64,000 bases of DNA from the NCBI GenBank assembly GCA_963796155.1, contig CAWCKT010000007.1, forward strand, positions 62,001-126,000, in the 5' to 3' direction. The stretch comes from AP-15 sp963796155 (GTDB taxonomy: Bacteria; Pseudomonadota; Alphaproteobacteria; ATCC43930; CGMCC-115725). A model generated the notes under the pieces. The model worked only from the letters and a program-made list of their open reading frames with translations, made no database searches and was not told the origin of the DNA. Positions 26,776 to 36,004 of this stretch are shown here, one piece after another (within the stretch, counting starts at the first letter, position 1; every line of letters starts with the position of its first letter). Both the position numbers and the translations under genes were made by a program.

Positions 26776-27351
26776 ATGGAGACGACCGAGGCTATGAAAA
26801 CCGAGCTGCTGTCGCGATTACCGTCACGCCTGCATCATCATGCCTTCGTGGTGCGCGACCATGAGGTCAACCGCCGCTTCTTCGAGGATCTTCTCGGGAT
26901 CCCGCTGGTGGCGACCTGGTGCGAGAAGAACTTCAGCGCCGAGCTGCAGAAGGAGATCGAATTCTGCCATACTTTCTTCGGCATGGAGGACGGCAGCGCC
27001 CTCGCCTTCTTCCAGTTCGCCGACCCGGAAATGTACGCGCTGTGCCAGGCCGAGCGGCCGCCGAAGATCGGCCGTTACGACCACATCGCGTTCAAGGCCG
27101 AGCCCGAAACCTATGACGAGCTGAAGCGTCGCCTCGAGCGGGCCGGCGAGAAACATCGCGAGAGCAATCACGGCTATTGCAAGTCGATCTATGTGACATC
27201 GCCTGACGGGCTGGTCGTCGAATTCACTGAGGACCCGCCCGACGTGGCGCAGATCGATGCCGCCCGCCGAGCCGATGCGCACCGGGAACTGGCCCGCTGG
27301 ATGGCCGGCGACCGCGGCACTAACAACGAGCTGCGCGGCCGCGCTTTCTGA
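26776..27351 (+). CDS. VOC (glyoxalase/extradiol dioxygenase) superfamily protein
   Basis: A 191-residue vicinal-oxygen-chelate protein. Metal ligands are likely in RLHHHAFVVRDHEV near residue 20 and YDHIAFKAE near 100, with the C-terminal Glu in GLVVEFTEDPP. The middle segment (TFFGMEDGSALAFFQF) matches the family. Start ATG 26776 follows GGGAGCAGGGAC; an earlier TTG would add 14 unrelated residues. It is divergent from the SDR-ThDP operon with about 120 bases between. Whether it is a lyase, dioxygenase or binding protein cannot be told. Confidence 0.85.
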   Translation: METTEAMKTELLSRLPSRLHHHAFVVRDHEVNRRFFEDLLGIPLVATWCEKNFSAELQKEIEFCHTFFGMEDGSALAFFQFADPEMYALCQAERPPKIGRYDHIAFKAEPETYDELKRRLERAGEKHRESNHGYCKSIYVTSPDGLVVEFTEDPPDVAQIDAARRADAHRELARWMAGDRGTNNELRGRAF

Positions 27352-27679
27352 TCCGAGACCGCTATTCCGAGGTCCATAGCGCGGCGCGAGATGGAGGCGG
27401 GGAAAGTGCTAGTGCACCGGCTCAAACAGATGATTCAGGGCCGGGGGGCGAATGCCATGGATCATGCCAAATTGGTATTGTCATATTGACAAGCAGCGAC
27501 TCGTGTGATATATTTACAACATTAAAGCCGAGCAAACGATGCGCTGAATCGTCCAACAAGAGATCGTTCGATTGTGATCACCGCAACCAGGAGAGCCGCA
27601 AAACCGCGGCGCTCCCGCTGTTATTTGCCTCGCCAAACCGTCCCCGGTCCAGGATCTCTGCGGCTGGGGGAATGCCGCT

Positions 27680-27720
27680 CGCTGTTAATTTCCTGCAGAA
27701 ACAGCAAAAACAGCGAAAAC
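27680..27720. repeat. Dispersed repeat with CTGCAGAAACAGC core, copy 1
   Basis: A 41-base segment containing AATTTCCTGCAGAAACAGC followed by AAAAACAGCGA recurs almost unchanged at 40869-40908. The bases before both copies are also similar (a GAT..CTC..GGGGG..ATG..G pattern). It lies in a gene-poor stretch (27352-27816), just beyond the 3' end of the reverse-strand winged-helix gene. A CAG repeat array or a short mobile repeat are both possible readings. Confidence 0.7.
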
Positions 27721-27816
27721 GCCCACGTACTGATCGGTTTCCGGTCGGGAGACAACCCGATCGATTATCGGTTCCCAGGGAGCCGATTACGAATTGCCGG
27801 TGCCGCTGATCATCGC

Positions 27817-28317
27817 TCATCGCCTTCCATTCTCGACGGCGCCCGCTGTCGCGAGGAATTTGCCGTTCCCATCGGTGACTGCGGGCCTATCGGGTTGCGC
27901 CGCGGTGGTGATTTTGATCGTCCACCGACCCTGTCCATTCCGCAGTATTTGACCGGCTTGTTCCATGCGCTTTAGCGCCGTTTCCGTTCGCTCGGGAAGG
28001 TAATCGATGGCTTTGGCGATCTGGGTTGCCGACATTGTCTGACCGGAAAACGACAATTCACGCAAGATGAGTTGGCGTATGTCCCGCCGCACCCGTCTGC
28101 GACGAAGCTCCCTGGGACCAAGCCCATCGGAAGAGGAAGCGGCATCGCCGACAGAAACTGCCCCGACGAGCATCTCCATCGCCGCGCGAAACCCCTCCTG
28201 CCGCGCCTGAATCAGCATGGCTTCCTCGGCTTTTTGTTCGCTCAGCGCGAGTGCTGCCCGTCGATCTGCCTCCATCGTGTCCAAATAGGCACGAGCCTGC
28301 TCAAGTGGTGTCGGCAT
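27817..28317 (-). CDS. Hypothetical protein with C-terminal winged-helix-like domain
   Basis: A 166-residue protein of unknown function. The first half is a long charged helix (LEQARAYLDTMEADRRAALALSEQ). The second half looks like a winged helix-turn-helix: IRQLILRELSFSGQTMSATQIAKAIDYLP, then RTETALKRMEQAGQILRNGQGRW. This suggests DNA binding, perhaps regulation. ATG 28317 is preceded by GGGGGAG; the codon before it is TTG and is not needed. No operon partner is evident. Confidence 0.65.
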   Translation of the reverse strand: MPTPLEQARAYLDTMEADRRAALALSEQKAEEAMLIQARQEGFRAAMEMLVGAVSVGDAASSSDGLGPRELRRRRVRRDIRQLILRELSFSGQTMSATQIAKAIDYLPERTETALKRMEQAGQILRNGQGRWTIKITTAAQPDRPAVTDGNGKFLATAGAVENGRR

Positions 28318-28652
28318 CAAATCTCCCCCTTTTTCCGGTGGGCTAGTGCCCTACAAGAGATCGGGCAACATAACACTCATCTAATCCGGGGGTTCCAGGT
28401 GCGACAGCGTGTCACGTTTCCTCTGATTTCCTCATTAGTTGTAACCCCCGGTTGAGGAAGGAAACTGTCGAGCTGGACGATCCGCACATCCTTGTGAATA
28501 ACGCAGCCGGCGACCCCGGCGGGTTTCGCCCTGCGCCTGATGGCGATCTCCTCACCTTCGGCTTCCCGCAGAACTCCACAGAGATCGTCCTGGACAGCGG
28601 CGATGCCCGTCATGGCCGCCCCCGGACGGCCGGCCCTTGCGGGAACCCCGGC
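28318..28652. other. Intergenic region
   Basis: About 335 bases without a supported gene. A short inverted pair (GTTTCCTCTGATTTCC and GAGGAAGGAAAC) near 28420-28468 may form a weak hairpin. A stretch encoding LVNNAAGDPGG recalls an SDR motif but nothing else of such a gene is present. Confidence 0.4.
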
Positions 28653-28835
28653 TCACCCCCCGAACGGATCGCGCTTGATTAGCTTGTGCTCGAATAGCGC
28701 CGCGATCTCGGAGAGATCGGTATTCTCGGAGACCGAGACGACGCCCGAGGTCATCACCTCGCTGACCTTCTTGCCGTGCGACTTGGCGAAATCTTCGGCG
28801 AGCGCGCTCGCTCCGGTCACGGCCAAGCTGCCGCC
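28653..28835 (-). pseudogene. CBS-domain fragment in frame after the PiT stop codon
   Basis: Directly after the PiT transporter's TGA, in the same frame, 60 codons read as the middle of a CBS-domain protein: LAEDFAKSHGKKVSEVMTSG, then VVSVSENTDLSEIAALFEHKLIKRDPFGG, and a stop. This matches the linker and first half of the second CBS motif of CBS-pair proteins (KVxDVMTxxVVTVxEDTPLxEIAxLLExxxIKRVPV). Both ends of the domain are missing. A GTG at codon 6 could start it, but it has no ribosome site. I read it as a relic. Confidence 0.65.
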
Positions 28836-30456
28836 TCAGAAGCTGTGGAGAAACAAGACGTAGAGACCCCCCGAGAGCATCATCGCCACCGGCAACGTCA
28901 GCACCCACGCCAGTACGATGTTGCGGAGGGTCGATAGCTGGAGGCCGGACCCGTTGGCCGACATGGTTCCGGCGACCCCGGACGACAGAACATGCGTCGT
29001 CGAGACCGGAAGACCATACATGTCGGCCGCGGCAATGGTACCGGCCGCGACGAGCTCGGCGGCTGCCCCTTGACCGTAGGTCAAGTGGCTCTTGCCGATT
29101 TTCTCCCCGACCGTAATGACGATGCGCTTCCATCCGATCATCGTCCCGAGACCAAGCGCGATCGCGACACCGACCTTTACCCAGGTCGGAATGAATTTCG
29201 TGGCGCCGTCGAGCGACTGCTTGTAGGCGTTCAACGTCGCTATCTCGTCCGGCGCCAGATCGCTCTCCTTGTCCTTGACCAGAAGGCGCAACGCTTCCGA
29301 GGCGAGATACATGTCGTTGCGCGTGTTGCCGACCGCTGCGGCCGGGATCTTCGACAGCGATCCGTATTCCTTCACCTGCTTGTCGATCTCGCGAACCAGC
29401 ACGGCGAGAGACGGGTAAGTGCCCTCGTTGATCTCGTGCTTTGAGACATAAGCCGTAACGGCAGGACGCGGGTTGCCGAGAACATCGTAACCCGCGGCTT
29501 TGGCCTGGATCACCGCCGCAGCAGCCGCGGAGGTGGTCTCGAACTGGGCGATCTGGCTGTCGGGTAACGCGCGATTGAGGGCGAAAGCCGTCGGCACGGT
29601 GCCGATCAGGATCAGCATGATCAGCCCCATCCCCTTCTGGCCATCATTCGAGCCGTGGGCGAAGCTGACGCCCGTGCAGGTAAAGATCAGAAGGCCCCTG
29701 ATCCACCAGCTCGGCGGCCGATCGGTCTGCGGGGCGCGATAGAGTTCGGGCTGCCGGATCAGAATTTTCATGCCGAGCAGCAGGACCGCCGAGAGGATGA
29801 ACCCCACGACGGGGGAGAACAGCAGCGCCTTGCCGACTGCCGTCGCCTGCCCCCAGTCCACACCGGAGGTGCCGCTTTGCCCGCGCACCAGCGCATTGGC
29901 GACGCCGACGCCGATGATCGAGCCGATCAGCGTATGCGAGCTCGATGCCGGAAGGCCCAGATACCAAGTACCGAGATTCCAGATGATCGCGGCGATCAGC
30001 AACGCGAAGACCATCGCAAACCCGGCCGAGCTCCCGACCTGTAGGATCAGCTCGACCGGCAACAGCGATATGATGCCGAAGGCCACCGCACCGCTCGACA
30101 GCAAGACTCCGAGAAAATTGAATGCGCCCGACCACACGACGGCGATCTCGGCCGGCAGCGAGTGAGTGTAGATGACTGTCGCCACCGCATTTGCGGTGTC
30201 GTGGAACCCGTTGACGAATTCGAAACCAAGCGCGATCAGCAACGCCACGAACAGCAACAAAATAAGGGAGAAAGGTCGTGGTCGTGGTGCCGCTCGCAGC
30301 GACGTCGGCATAAAGACTGTAGGCGACAAAGAGGAGACCCGCCCCAAGCATCAAGAAGAAGATGATGGCGGTACGCGGATCGAGCCCGCGGTCGAGCGAT
30401 GGACGCGCGGCTCTGACGCCGGTCTCGTCGCGCACGTGTATCGCAGTATCGGTCAT
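28836..30456 (-). CDS. PiT family inorganic phosphate transporter, with one apparent frameshift
   Basis: A low-affinity phosphate/proton (metal-phosphate) symporter of about 540 residues. Both PiT signature halves are present: GFEFVNGFHDTANAVATVIY near the N-terminus and the second repeat with GLPVSTTHVLSSGVAG near the C-terminus, plus GLPASSSHTLIGSIIG. The N-terminal 60 residues (MTDTAIHVRDETG..., AGLLFVAYSLYADVAA) are in one frame and the rest in another; one base near 30258-30268 in the CTTATTTTG tract would join them. ATG 30456 has GGGGAGA upstream. A long central cytoplasmic loop is typical of this subgroup. Confidence 0.88.
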
Positions 30457-30568
30457 GATCGTTGTCTCCCCCTCGCGGCGCAGCCGGCAACTAGGACGCT
30501 CTAATCTGATATTTCGATGACGCTTTGATGACGGTAAGGCAGGAGCGCCGCGACGCACCGGTAGCGTT

Positions 30569-30592
30569 CCCTCCCCGGCGAGCCGGGGAGGG
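30569..30592. repeat. GC-rich hairpin downstream of the Rieske gene
   Basis: A perfect 11-base inverted repeat, CCCTCCCCGGC-GA-GCCGGGGAGGG. It lies about 50 bases beyond the 3' end of the reverse-strand Rieske gene and could end transcription or protect the mRNA end, but it lacks a U-tract. It may equally be a REP-type repeat. Confidence 0.5.
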
Positions 30593-30642
30593 TCGAGCTG
30601 GAGGCGGGAGGTGAGAGTGAGTGAGGCGGAAGGAGCGCCGCG

Positions 30643-31938
30643 TTATTTTGCCGCGACCGGGAGTTCCTCCGCATACATCTCGGGGAGCACGGTCTGGCGC
30701 CAGGTGTCGTGGCGCGGGAAGATCTTCTCGATCGCCCGAGCAGAGTAGTAGCTGGTATCGACACCCGGCGGGTCACCGCCCTCCTGCACCGTCTTGACGG
30801 CGTCGAGCAGGAGGCGCCGCGCGGCGATAATTGCGCGATCGGCGGGCCCCAAATGCTCCTTTGAGCGGTCGACGATCGGTCCCATGCCCTCTTGAACCGC
30901 GCGGTCTTGCGTATTGACGCCGTCGATCCCGGTGAAGGTCTCGGTCTTCTGGACCTGGCGGTCGATCATCCAGTTGTTGCGCTTGTTGCGGAACGAGCGG
31001 AAGTCCCCGGACTGCTCGACATAATCGGGGCCGTTGCCGTTGCCGCGTTCCATGCGGTCTTCGTCGCCCAGCCCCTGCTCGCCGAAACTGTACATCCAGT
31101 TCCACACCATGCAGTTTTCATCGTCGATCGGGACCCAGATATGCCCGGCGATGTTCGTCCGATCGCCGCCGCTCATGGCGCGGCCGATCTGCTGCGGCCG
31201 GATTTGCGTGAACGGCATGACGAAATGATAAGAGCGCACATAGGTCTTGTCATCGTCGAGCGGACGTATCCCGACATAGCGATAGCCATAATCGGTGACG
31301 TCGACCTCCAGGGTCGGCGCCTTTCCGCGGACGAACGGCCCCTGGACCGGAACGCCCGGACGGGTGGTGTTCGGCGTGATCGTCCGGTGCAGGATCGGAG
31401 CATGCGAGGTGTCGATGCCGCCTTCGAGCGCCTGCAACCAGTTGCACTCCTCCCACACCTTCGAGCAGTGCCGGTGGCTCTCGGGCACCTGCGTCCATTC
31501 GAATGCGGGCGGCGCCGGCATCCGCTCACGCGGCCCCATATAGGCCCAGATCACCCCACCCATCTCGGTTGTCGGATAGGCTGTAAGCCGGATCTTGTGG
31601 CAGAATTGCTCGGGCTCGTTCATCTGGTCGACGCAATTGCCGTCAACGTCGAACTTCCAGCCGTGGTAAATGCATCGCAGGCCCGATTCCTCGTTGCGTC
31701 CGAACCACAGCGAGGCGCGGCGGTGCGGACAGAACTCTTCGACGAGGCCGATGCGGCCTTGGCTGTCGCGAAAACCCACGAGGCGCTCGCCCAGCAGCTG
31801 CACCCGGACCGGCGGGCAATCCGGTTCCGGCAATTCGCGCGCAAGAAGCGCCGGGATCCAATATCGCCGCAACACGTCGCCCATCGGGGTCCCCGGCCCC
31901 GTCCTCGTCACCAGCTCGTTATCTTCACGTGTCAGCAT
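30643..31938 (-). CDS. Rieske non-haem iron oxygenase alpha subunit (phthalate dioxygenase-like)
   Basis: A 431-residue ring-hydroxylating or demethylating oxygenase component of the phthalate 4,5-dioxygenase type. The Rieske [2Fe-2S] ligands are Cys70-x-His72 and Cys89-x2-His92 (FCPHRRA, CIYHGWKF). The mononuclear iron site is in EGGIDTSHAPILHR, with HxxxxH. I start at ATG 31938 (MLTREDNELVTRTGPG); an upstream start at 31974 adds 12 residues without homology. No ferredoxin or reductase gene is adjacent, so electrons must come from elsewhere. It is divergent from a peptide-type ABC importer. Confidence 0.92.
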   Translation of the reverse strand: MLTREDNELVTRTGPGTPMGDVLRRYWIPALLARELPEPDCPPVRVQLLGERLVGFRDSQGRIGLVEEFCPHRRASLWFGRNEESGLRCIYHGWKFDVDGNCVDQMNEPEQFCHKIRLTAYPTTEMGGVIWAYMGPRERMPAPPAFEWTQVPESHRHCSKVWEECNWLQALEGGIDTSHAPILHRTITPNTTRPGVPVQGPFVRGKAPTLEVDVTDYGYRYVGIRPLDDDKTYVRSYHFVMPFTQIRPQQIGRAMSGGDRTNIAGHIWVPIDDENCMVWNWMYSFGEQGLGDEDRMERGNGNGPDYVEQSGDFRSFRNKRNNWMIDRQVQKTETFTGIDGVNTQDRAVQEGMGPIVDRSKEHLGPADRAIIAARRLLLDAVKTVQEGGDPPGVDTSYYSARAIEKIFPRHDTWRQTVLPEMYAEELPVAAK

Positions 31939-32204
31939 AACGCCCTCCTCTTTCGAAACGGTCGGCGCAGCCACCGGCGCACCACCGACTCGCTACAGCC
32001 ACATCGCGATCATCGGCCGATCCGTCCCGCGCGGCAAGAGCAAGTGAGGGAAAGCGGCGCACCCGGCTGCCGGCCGGCATGTCAGGGGAACAACCGCGAA
32101 TGGTTCAGGTCTCCGATTGGTGCTAACATCGGCGCGTGCTCAAGTGCACGTCCGACGCGATTCCGAAAGACCCGGAACCGGCAATGCCGGGCAGAGAGGC
32201 TTCC

Positions 32205-34001
32205 ATGAACGAGCCAGAGTTGCGAGACCTGATCGCGGCGGTAGCAGCGGGCCGGGTGTCGCGTCGGGTCTTTGTGCGCAGGATGGTGGGCCTCGGGCTG
32301 ACGGCGCCCTTTGCCAGCCGGCTCCTGGCCCAAGCCGGGATGGCGCAAATGCCGAGCGAATTCGCCTACAGGCCGACCAAAGCCGGCGGCGGCGGGGCGC
32401 TCAAGCTGTTGTTCTGGCAGGCCCCGACGTTGCTTAATCCGCATTTCGCGGTTGGCACCAAGGATCAGGAGGGCTCGCGGATCTTCTACGAGCCGCTCGC
32501 AGGGTGGGATGCCGACGGCAATCTGGCGCCGTTCCTCGCCACCGAGATCCCGGATATCGAGAATGGCGGGCTGTCGCGCGACGGCACGTCGGTGACCTGG
32601 AGATTGAAGCAAGGCGTCAAGTGGCACGACGGCGAGCCGTTCACCGCCGACGACGTCATCTTCAACTGGGAATACGCCGCCGATCCGGCGACGGCGGCGA
32701 CAACGATCGGTGCCTACCAGGACATCAAGGTCGAAAAACTCGATCAATTCACGGTCCGGGTTCATTTCCCGCAGCCGACACCGTTCTGGGCGGATGCCTT
32801 CGTCGCCACGCAGGGCATGATTCTGCCGAAGCACTTGTTCGAGGCCTATAAAGGGGCCAATTCGCGCGACGCGTCGACCAATCTGAAACCGGTCGGCACC
32901 GGTGCTTACCGCTTTGTCGATTTCAAGCCCGGCGATCTGGTCGCGGGCGAACGCAACCCCGACTACCACCTGCCCAACCGTCCCTATTTCGACACGATCG
33001 AGATGAAGGGCGGCGGCGACGCCGTCTCCGCGGCGCGCGCGGTCATCCAGACCGGCGAATACGACTATGCCTGGAACCTGCAGGTCGAGGACGAGATCCT
33101 GCGCAGGCTTGAGGCCGGCGGCGGCGCCAAGGGACGGGTCGAGATCACCGAAACCGGCGCCGTCGAGCATATCGAGCTGAACAGCACCGATCCGTGGACC
33201 GAGGTCGACGGCGAGCGATCTAGCATCAAGACCAAACATCCGCTATTGAGCGACCCGGCGGTTCGCGAGGCGCTCGGCATGCTGGTCGACCGCGACGCGG
33301 TGCAGAAATACATCTATGGCCGCACCGGCATCGCAACCGGCAATTACATCAACAACCCGCCGCGCTTCGTGTCGAAGACCACGCATTGGGAATTCAATAT
33401 CGACAAGGCCAACGCGGTGCTCGACCAGGCCGGCTGGAAGCGCGGCTCCGACGGCATCCGCCAGAAGGACGGCAAGCGGCTGAAATTCGTCTATCAGACC
33501 TCGATCAACGGTCCGCGTCAGAAGAACCAGGCCATCGTCAAGCAGGCTTGCCAGAAGGCGGGCATCGAGGTCGAGCTCAAATCGGTGACCGCCTCGGTAT
33601 ATTTCTCCTCCGACGTCGCCAACCTCGACACCTATAAGCATTTCGTTGCCGATCTTCAGATGTTCACGGTGACGATGAACGAGCCCGACCCCAGCGAGTT
33701 CATGCGCCAGTTCCTCTCGTCCGAGATCGCCTCGAAGGCCAACAAATGGCAAGGGCGCAATACCACCCGCTGGCAAAGCCCCGAATTCGACGCTGCGTTC
33801 GAGGCGGCCAAGAGCGAGCTCGACCCGGTCAAGCGGGCGGCATTGTTCATTAAGATGAACGACATGGTGGTCGGCGATCACGCGGTGATCCCGGATGTCT
33901 ACCGCCCGCGCGTCTTCGGGATGTCGCGCCAGCTCAGGGCTCCCATCAGCGGCTGGGACAACGATGTGTGGGACCTGCGCAACTGGTACCGCGAAACATG
34001 A
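32205..34001 (+). CDS. ABC importer substrate-binding protein, peptide/nickel (family 5) type
   Basis: A 598-residue exported solute-binding protein. The N-terminus has a Tat-like signal (GRVSRRVFVRRMVGLGLTAPFA) cut before about residue 45. Family 5 features follow: LNPHFAVGTKDQEG, WRLKQGVKWHDGEPFTADDVIFNWEY, GTGAYRF and DPAVREALGMLVDRDAVQKYIYG. I chose ATG 32205, which follows AGAGAGG, over ATG 32136 because the leader then begins normally. Two permease genes follow, but no ATPase gene. Ligands of this family include peptides, opines and aromatic conjugates. Confidence 0.92.
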   Translation: MNEPELRDLIAAVAAGRVSRRVFVRRMVGLGLTAPFASRLLAQAGMAQMPSEFAYRPTKAGGGGALKLLFWQAPTLLNPHFAVGTKDQEGSRIFYEPLAGWDADGNLAPFLATEIPDIENGGLSRDGTSVTWRLKQGVKWHDGEPFTADDVIFNWEYAADPATAATTIGAYQDIKVEKLDQFTVRVHFPQPTPFWADAFVATQGMILPKHLFEAYKGANSRDASTNLKPVGTGAYRFVDFKPGDLVAGERNPDYHLPNRPYFDTIEMKGGGDAVSAARAVIQTGEYDYAWNLQVEDEILRRLEAGGGAKGRVEITETGAVEHIELNSTDPWTEVDGERSSIKTKHPLLSDPAVREALGMLVDRDAVQKYIYGRTGIATGNYINNPPRFVSKTTHWEFNIDKANAVLDQAGWKRGSDGIRQKDGKRLKFVYQTSINGPRQKNQAIVKQACQKAGIEVELKSVTASVYFSSDVANLDTYKHFVADLQMFTVTMNEPDPSEFMRQFLSSEIASKANKWQGRNTTRWQSPEFDAAFEAAKSELDPVKRAALFIKMNDMVVGDHAVIPDVYRPRVFGMSRQLRAPISGWDNDVWDLRNWYRET

Positions 34002-34036
34002 CCGCGCATCAAAAGAGACGCCGGCGCTATCCCCTA

Positions 34037-34076
34037 ACCCTTTCCCTCATGCGGCTCATTCGGGGGAGGAAAGGGT
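34037..34076. repeat. Intergenic hairpin repeat
   Basis: Arms ACCCTTTCC (34037-34045) and GGAAAGGGT (34068-34076) lie between the binding protein and the first permease. The following bases (GCGAGAGGCACTCGCG) form another small stem. This type of sequence recurs between genes in many alphaproteobacteria and can lower downstream expression relative to the binding protein. Confidence 0.55.
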
Positions 34077-34142
34077 CGCGGCAAAGGGCGAGAGGCACTC
34101 GCGAAGCGGGAGGGTGAGGGGCTTCCTCGCCGCGGTTAGGCG

Positions 34143-35102
34143 ATGAGCCGATATCTTCTCAGGCGCTTGCTGATCGCGATACCGAGCCTGCTCGGCATCA
34201 GCATCGTGCTCTTCACAGTGCTGGCGCTCGCCCCCGGGGACCCGTTCGGCGATCTGGCGACCAACCCCAACGTTCCCCCCGAGGTGGGTGCTGCGCTGCG
34301 CGCAAAGTTCGGGCTCGATGACCCGATCGCGCTGCGTTACCTGCACTGGCTCGTGGCGATGCTGCATGGTGATTGGGGTTTCTCGTTCGTCAGCCGCGTG
34401 AATGTCGACACGTTAATCCTGCAGCGCCTACCCACCACCCTCTTCGTGATCGGCTCGGCGTTGGTCTTGTCGCTGCTGATTGCGCTGCCGGTCGGCGTCT
34501 TCGCCGCGGTGCGGTCCTACTCCTTCTTCGACCAGACCGTCAGCATGCTCGCGTTCATCGGCTTCTCTTTGCCGACCTTCTTTACCGGTCTTCTGTTCAT
34601 CCTGGTGTTCAGCATCTATCTCGATTGGCTGCCCTTCGTATACCGCGCCGACATCAACGCGACCGGTTGGCATTGGTATTGGGAAGAGTTCAGGCAGGCG
34701 GTGATGCCGGTCACCGTGCTCGGGCTGGCGCTGGGCGCGTCGTGGACACGCTATGTGCGCTCCGCGGTCCTCGACGTGATCCGTCTCGACTATGTCACCA
34801 CCGCTCGCGCGAAGGGACTCCCCGAGCTCATGGTCATCGTCAAGCACGTCGTCCGCAATGCGTTGATCCCGGTTGTCACATTGGTTGCGCTGGAGATGCC
34901 CGCGCTGTTCGGCGGCGCCATCGTCACTGAGCAGATCTTTCGCGTTCCCGGCATCGGCTCCTTGCTGATCAGCGCCATCCTCGCCAACGATACGCCGGTG
35001 ATCATGGCGGTGACCTTCGTCTTCGCCTGCCTCGTGATCATCTTCAACCTGACTGCCGACATCCTCTATGGCTGGCTCGACCCACGCATCGCCTACCGCT
35101 AG
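34143..35102 (+). CDS. ABC importer permease, DppB type
   Basis: An inner-membrane permease of 319 residues with about six helices. It starts with the typical MSRYLLRRLLIAIPSLLGIS and has the large family-specific first loop (DPFGDLATNPNVPPE...LDDPIALRYLHWL). The EAA loop that couples to the ATPase reads DYVTTARAKGLPELMVIVKHVVRNALIPV. It forms a heterodimer with the next gene's product. The usual DppD/DppF ATPase genes do not follow. Confidence 0.94.
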   Translation: MSRYLLRRLLIAIPSLLGISIVLFTVLALAPGDPFGDLATNPNVPPEVGAALRAKFGLDDPIALRYLHWLVAMLHGDWGFSFVSRVNVDTLILQRLPTTLFVIGSALVLSLLIALPVGVFAAVRSYSFFDQTVSMLAFIGFSLPTFFTGLLFILVFSIYLDWLPFVYRADINATGWHWYWEEFRQAVMPVTVLGLALGASWTRYVRSAVLDVIRLDYVTTARAKGLPELMVIVKHVVRNALIPVVTLVALEMPALFGGAIVTEQIFRVPGIGSLLISAILANDTPVIMAVTFVFACLVIIFNLTADILYGWLDPRIAYR

Positions 35103-35106
35103 CGCC

Positions 35107-36003
35107 GTGAGCGAGAGCACCGGCCGCGCCGAGCGAGGCTCGCCAGGCCTCGAAACCTGGCGGCGGTTTTGCCGGCACCGGATGGCGGTTGTCAGCACCG
35201 TCGTCCTGGGATTGATGCTGCTGGCGGTCGCATTCGGGCCGCTGTTATGGCAGGTGCCGATCAACGACATCGATTTCGGCGCGCACCTCGAAGGCCCCTC
35301 ATGGAATCATCCCTTCGGCACCGATGATCTCGGCCAGGATGTGCTCGCCCGGATGCTCTATGGCGGCCGCATATCGCTCTCGGTAGGACTGGCGGCCATG
35401 CTGGTCGCGGTTATCGTCGGCACACTCATCGGTGCCATTGCCGGCATGTCTATTGGGGCGATCGATGCGGCACTGATGTGGCTCACCGATTTGTTTCTGT
35501 CGCTGCCGCCATTGCCGCTGCTGTTGCTGATCATCTACCTGTTTCGCGAGCCATTGACCCGGCTGGTCGGACCCCAGATCGGCACATTCATCCTGATCGT
35601 CGCGGTGATCGGCGGCTTCCGGTGGATGCGGGTAGCGCGGCTCGTGCGCGCGCAGTTCCTTTCCTTGCGGGAAAAGGATTTCGTCGAGGCGGCGCGCGCA
35701 CTCGGCATGACCAGCCTGCGCCTGGTGGTAAGGCACATCCTGCCGAACTCATTGGGACCCGTCATCGTCGCCGGCACGATCGACGTCGCATTCGCTATCA
35801 TTGCCGAATCGACCCTGTCTTTTCTCGGCCTCGGCTTCCCGCCCGATATACCCACTTGGGGCCGCATCCTGTTTGACGCCAAGGACTACCTCGATATTGC
35901 CCCGCATTGGGCGTTGTTCGCCGGCGGAGCGATTTTTCTCGCGGTGCTGTCGATCAACTTCATCGGCGACGGATTGCGCGACGCGCTCGATCCCCGGACA
36001 TGA
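35107..36003 (+). CDS. ABC importer permease, DppC type
   Basis: The second permease, 298 residues, starting at GTG 35107, four bases after the DppB-like stop. It has the N-terminal helix (MAVVSTVVLGLMLLAVAFGPLLW), the FGTDDLGQDVLARMLYGGRISL motif of DppC proteins and the EAA loop DFVEAARALGMTSLRLVVRHILPNSLGPVIV. An upstream ATG at 35068 would overlap the preceding gene. It ends against the convergent methyltransferase gene with one base between the stops, so ATPases must be encoded elsewhere or shared. Confidence 0.94.
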   Translation: MSESTGRAERGSPGLETWRRFCRHRMAVVSTVVLGLMLLAVAFGPLLWQVPINDIDFGAHLEGPSWNHPFGTDDLGQDVLARMLYGGRISLSVGLAAMLVAVIVGTLIGAIAGMSIGAIDAALMWLTDLFLSLPPLPLLLLIIYLFREPLTRLVGPQIGTFILIVAVIGGFRWMRVARLVRAQFLSLREKDFVEAARALGMTSLRLVVRHILPNSLGPVIVAGTIDVAFAIIAESTLSFLGLGFPPDIPTWGRILFDAKDYLDIAPHWALFAGGAIFLAVLSINFIGDGLRDALDPRT

Positions 36004-36004
36004 T

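Noticed and set aside
28452..28682. Possible SDR fragment (LVNNAAGDPGG)
   Set aside because: Only one short motif; no cofactor or YxxxK motif nearby, and frame and context do not support a gene.
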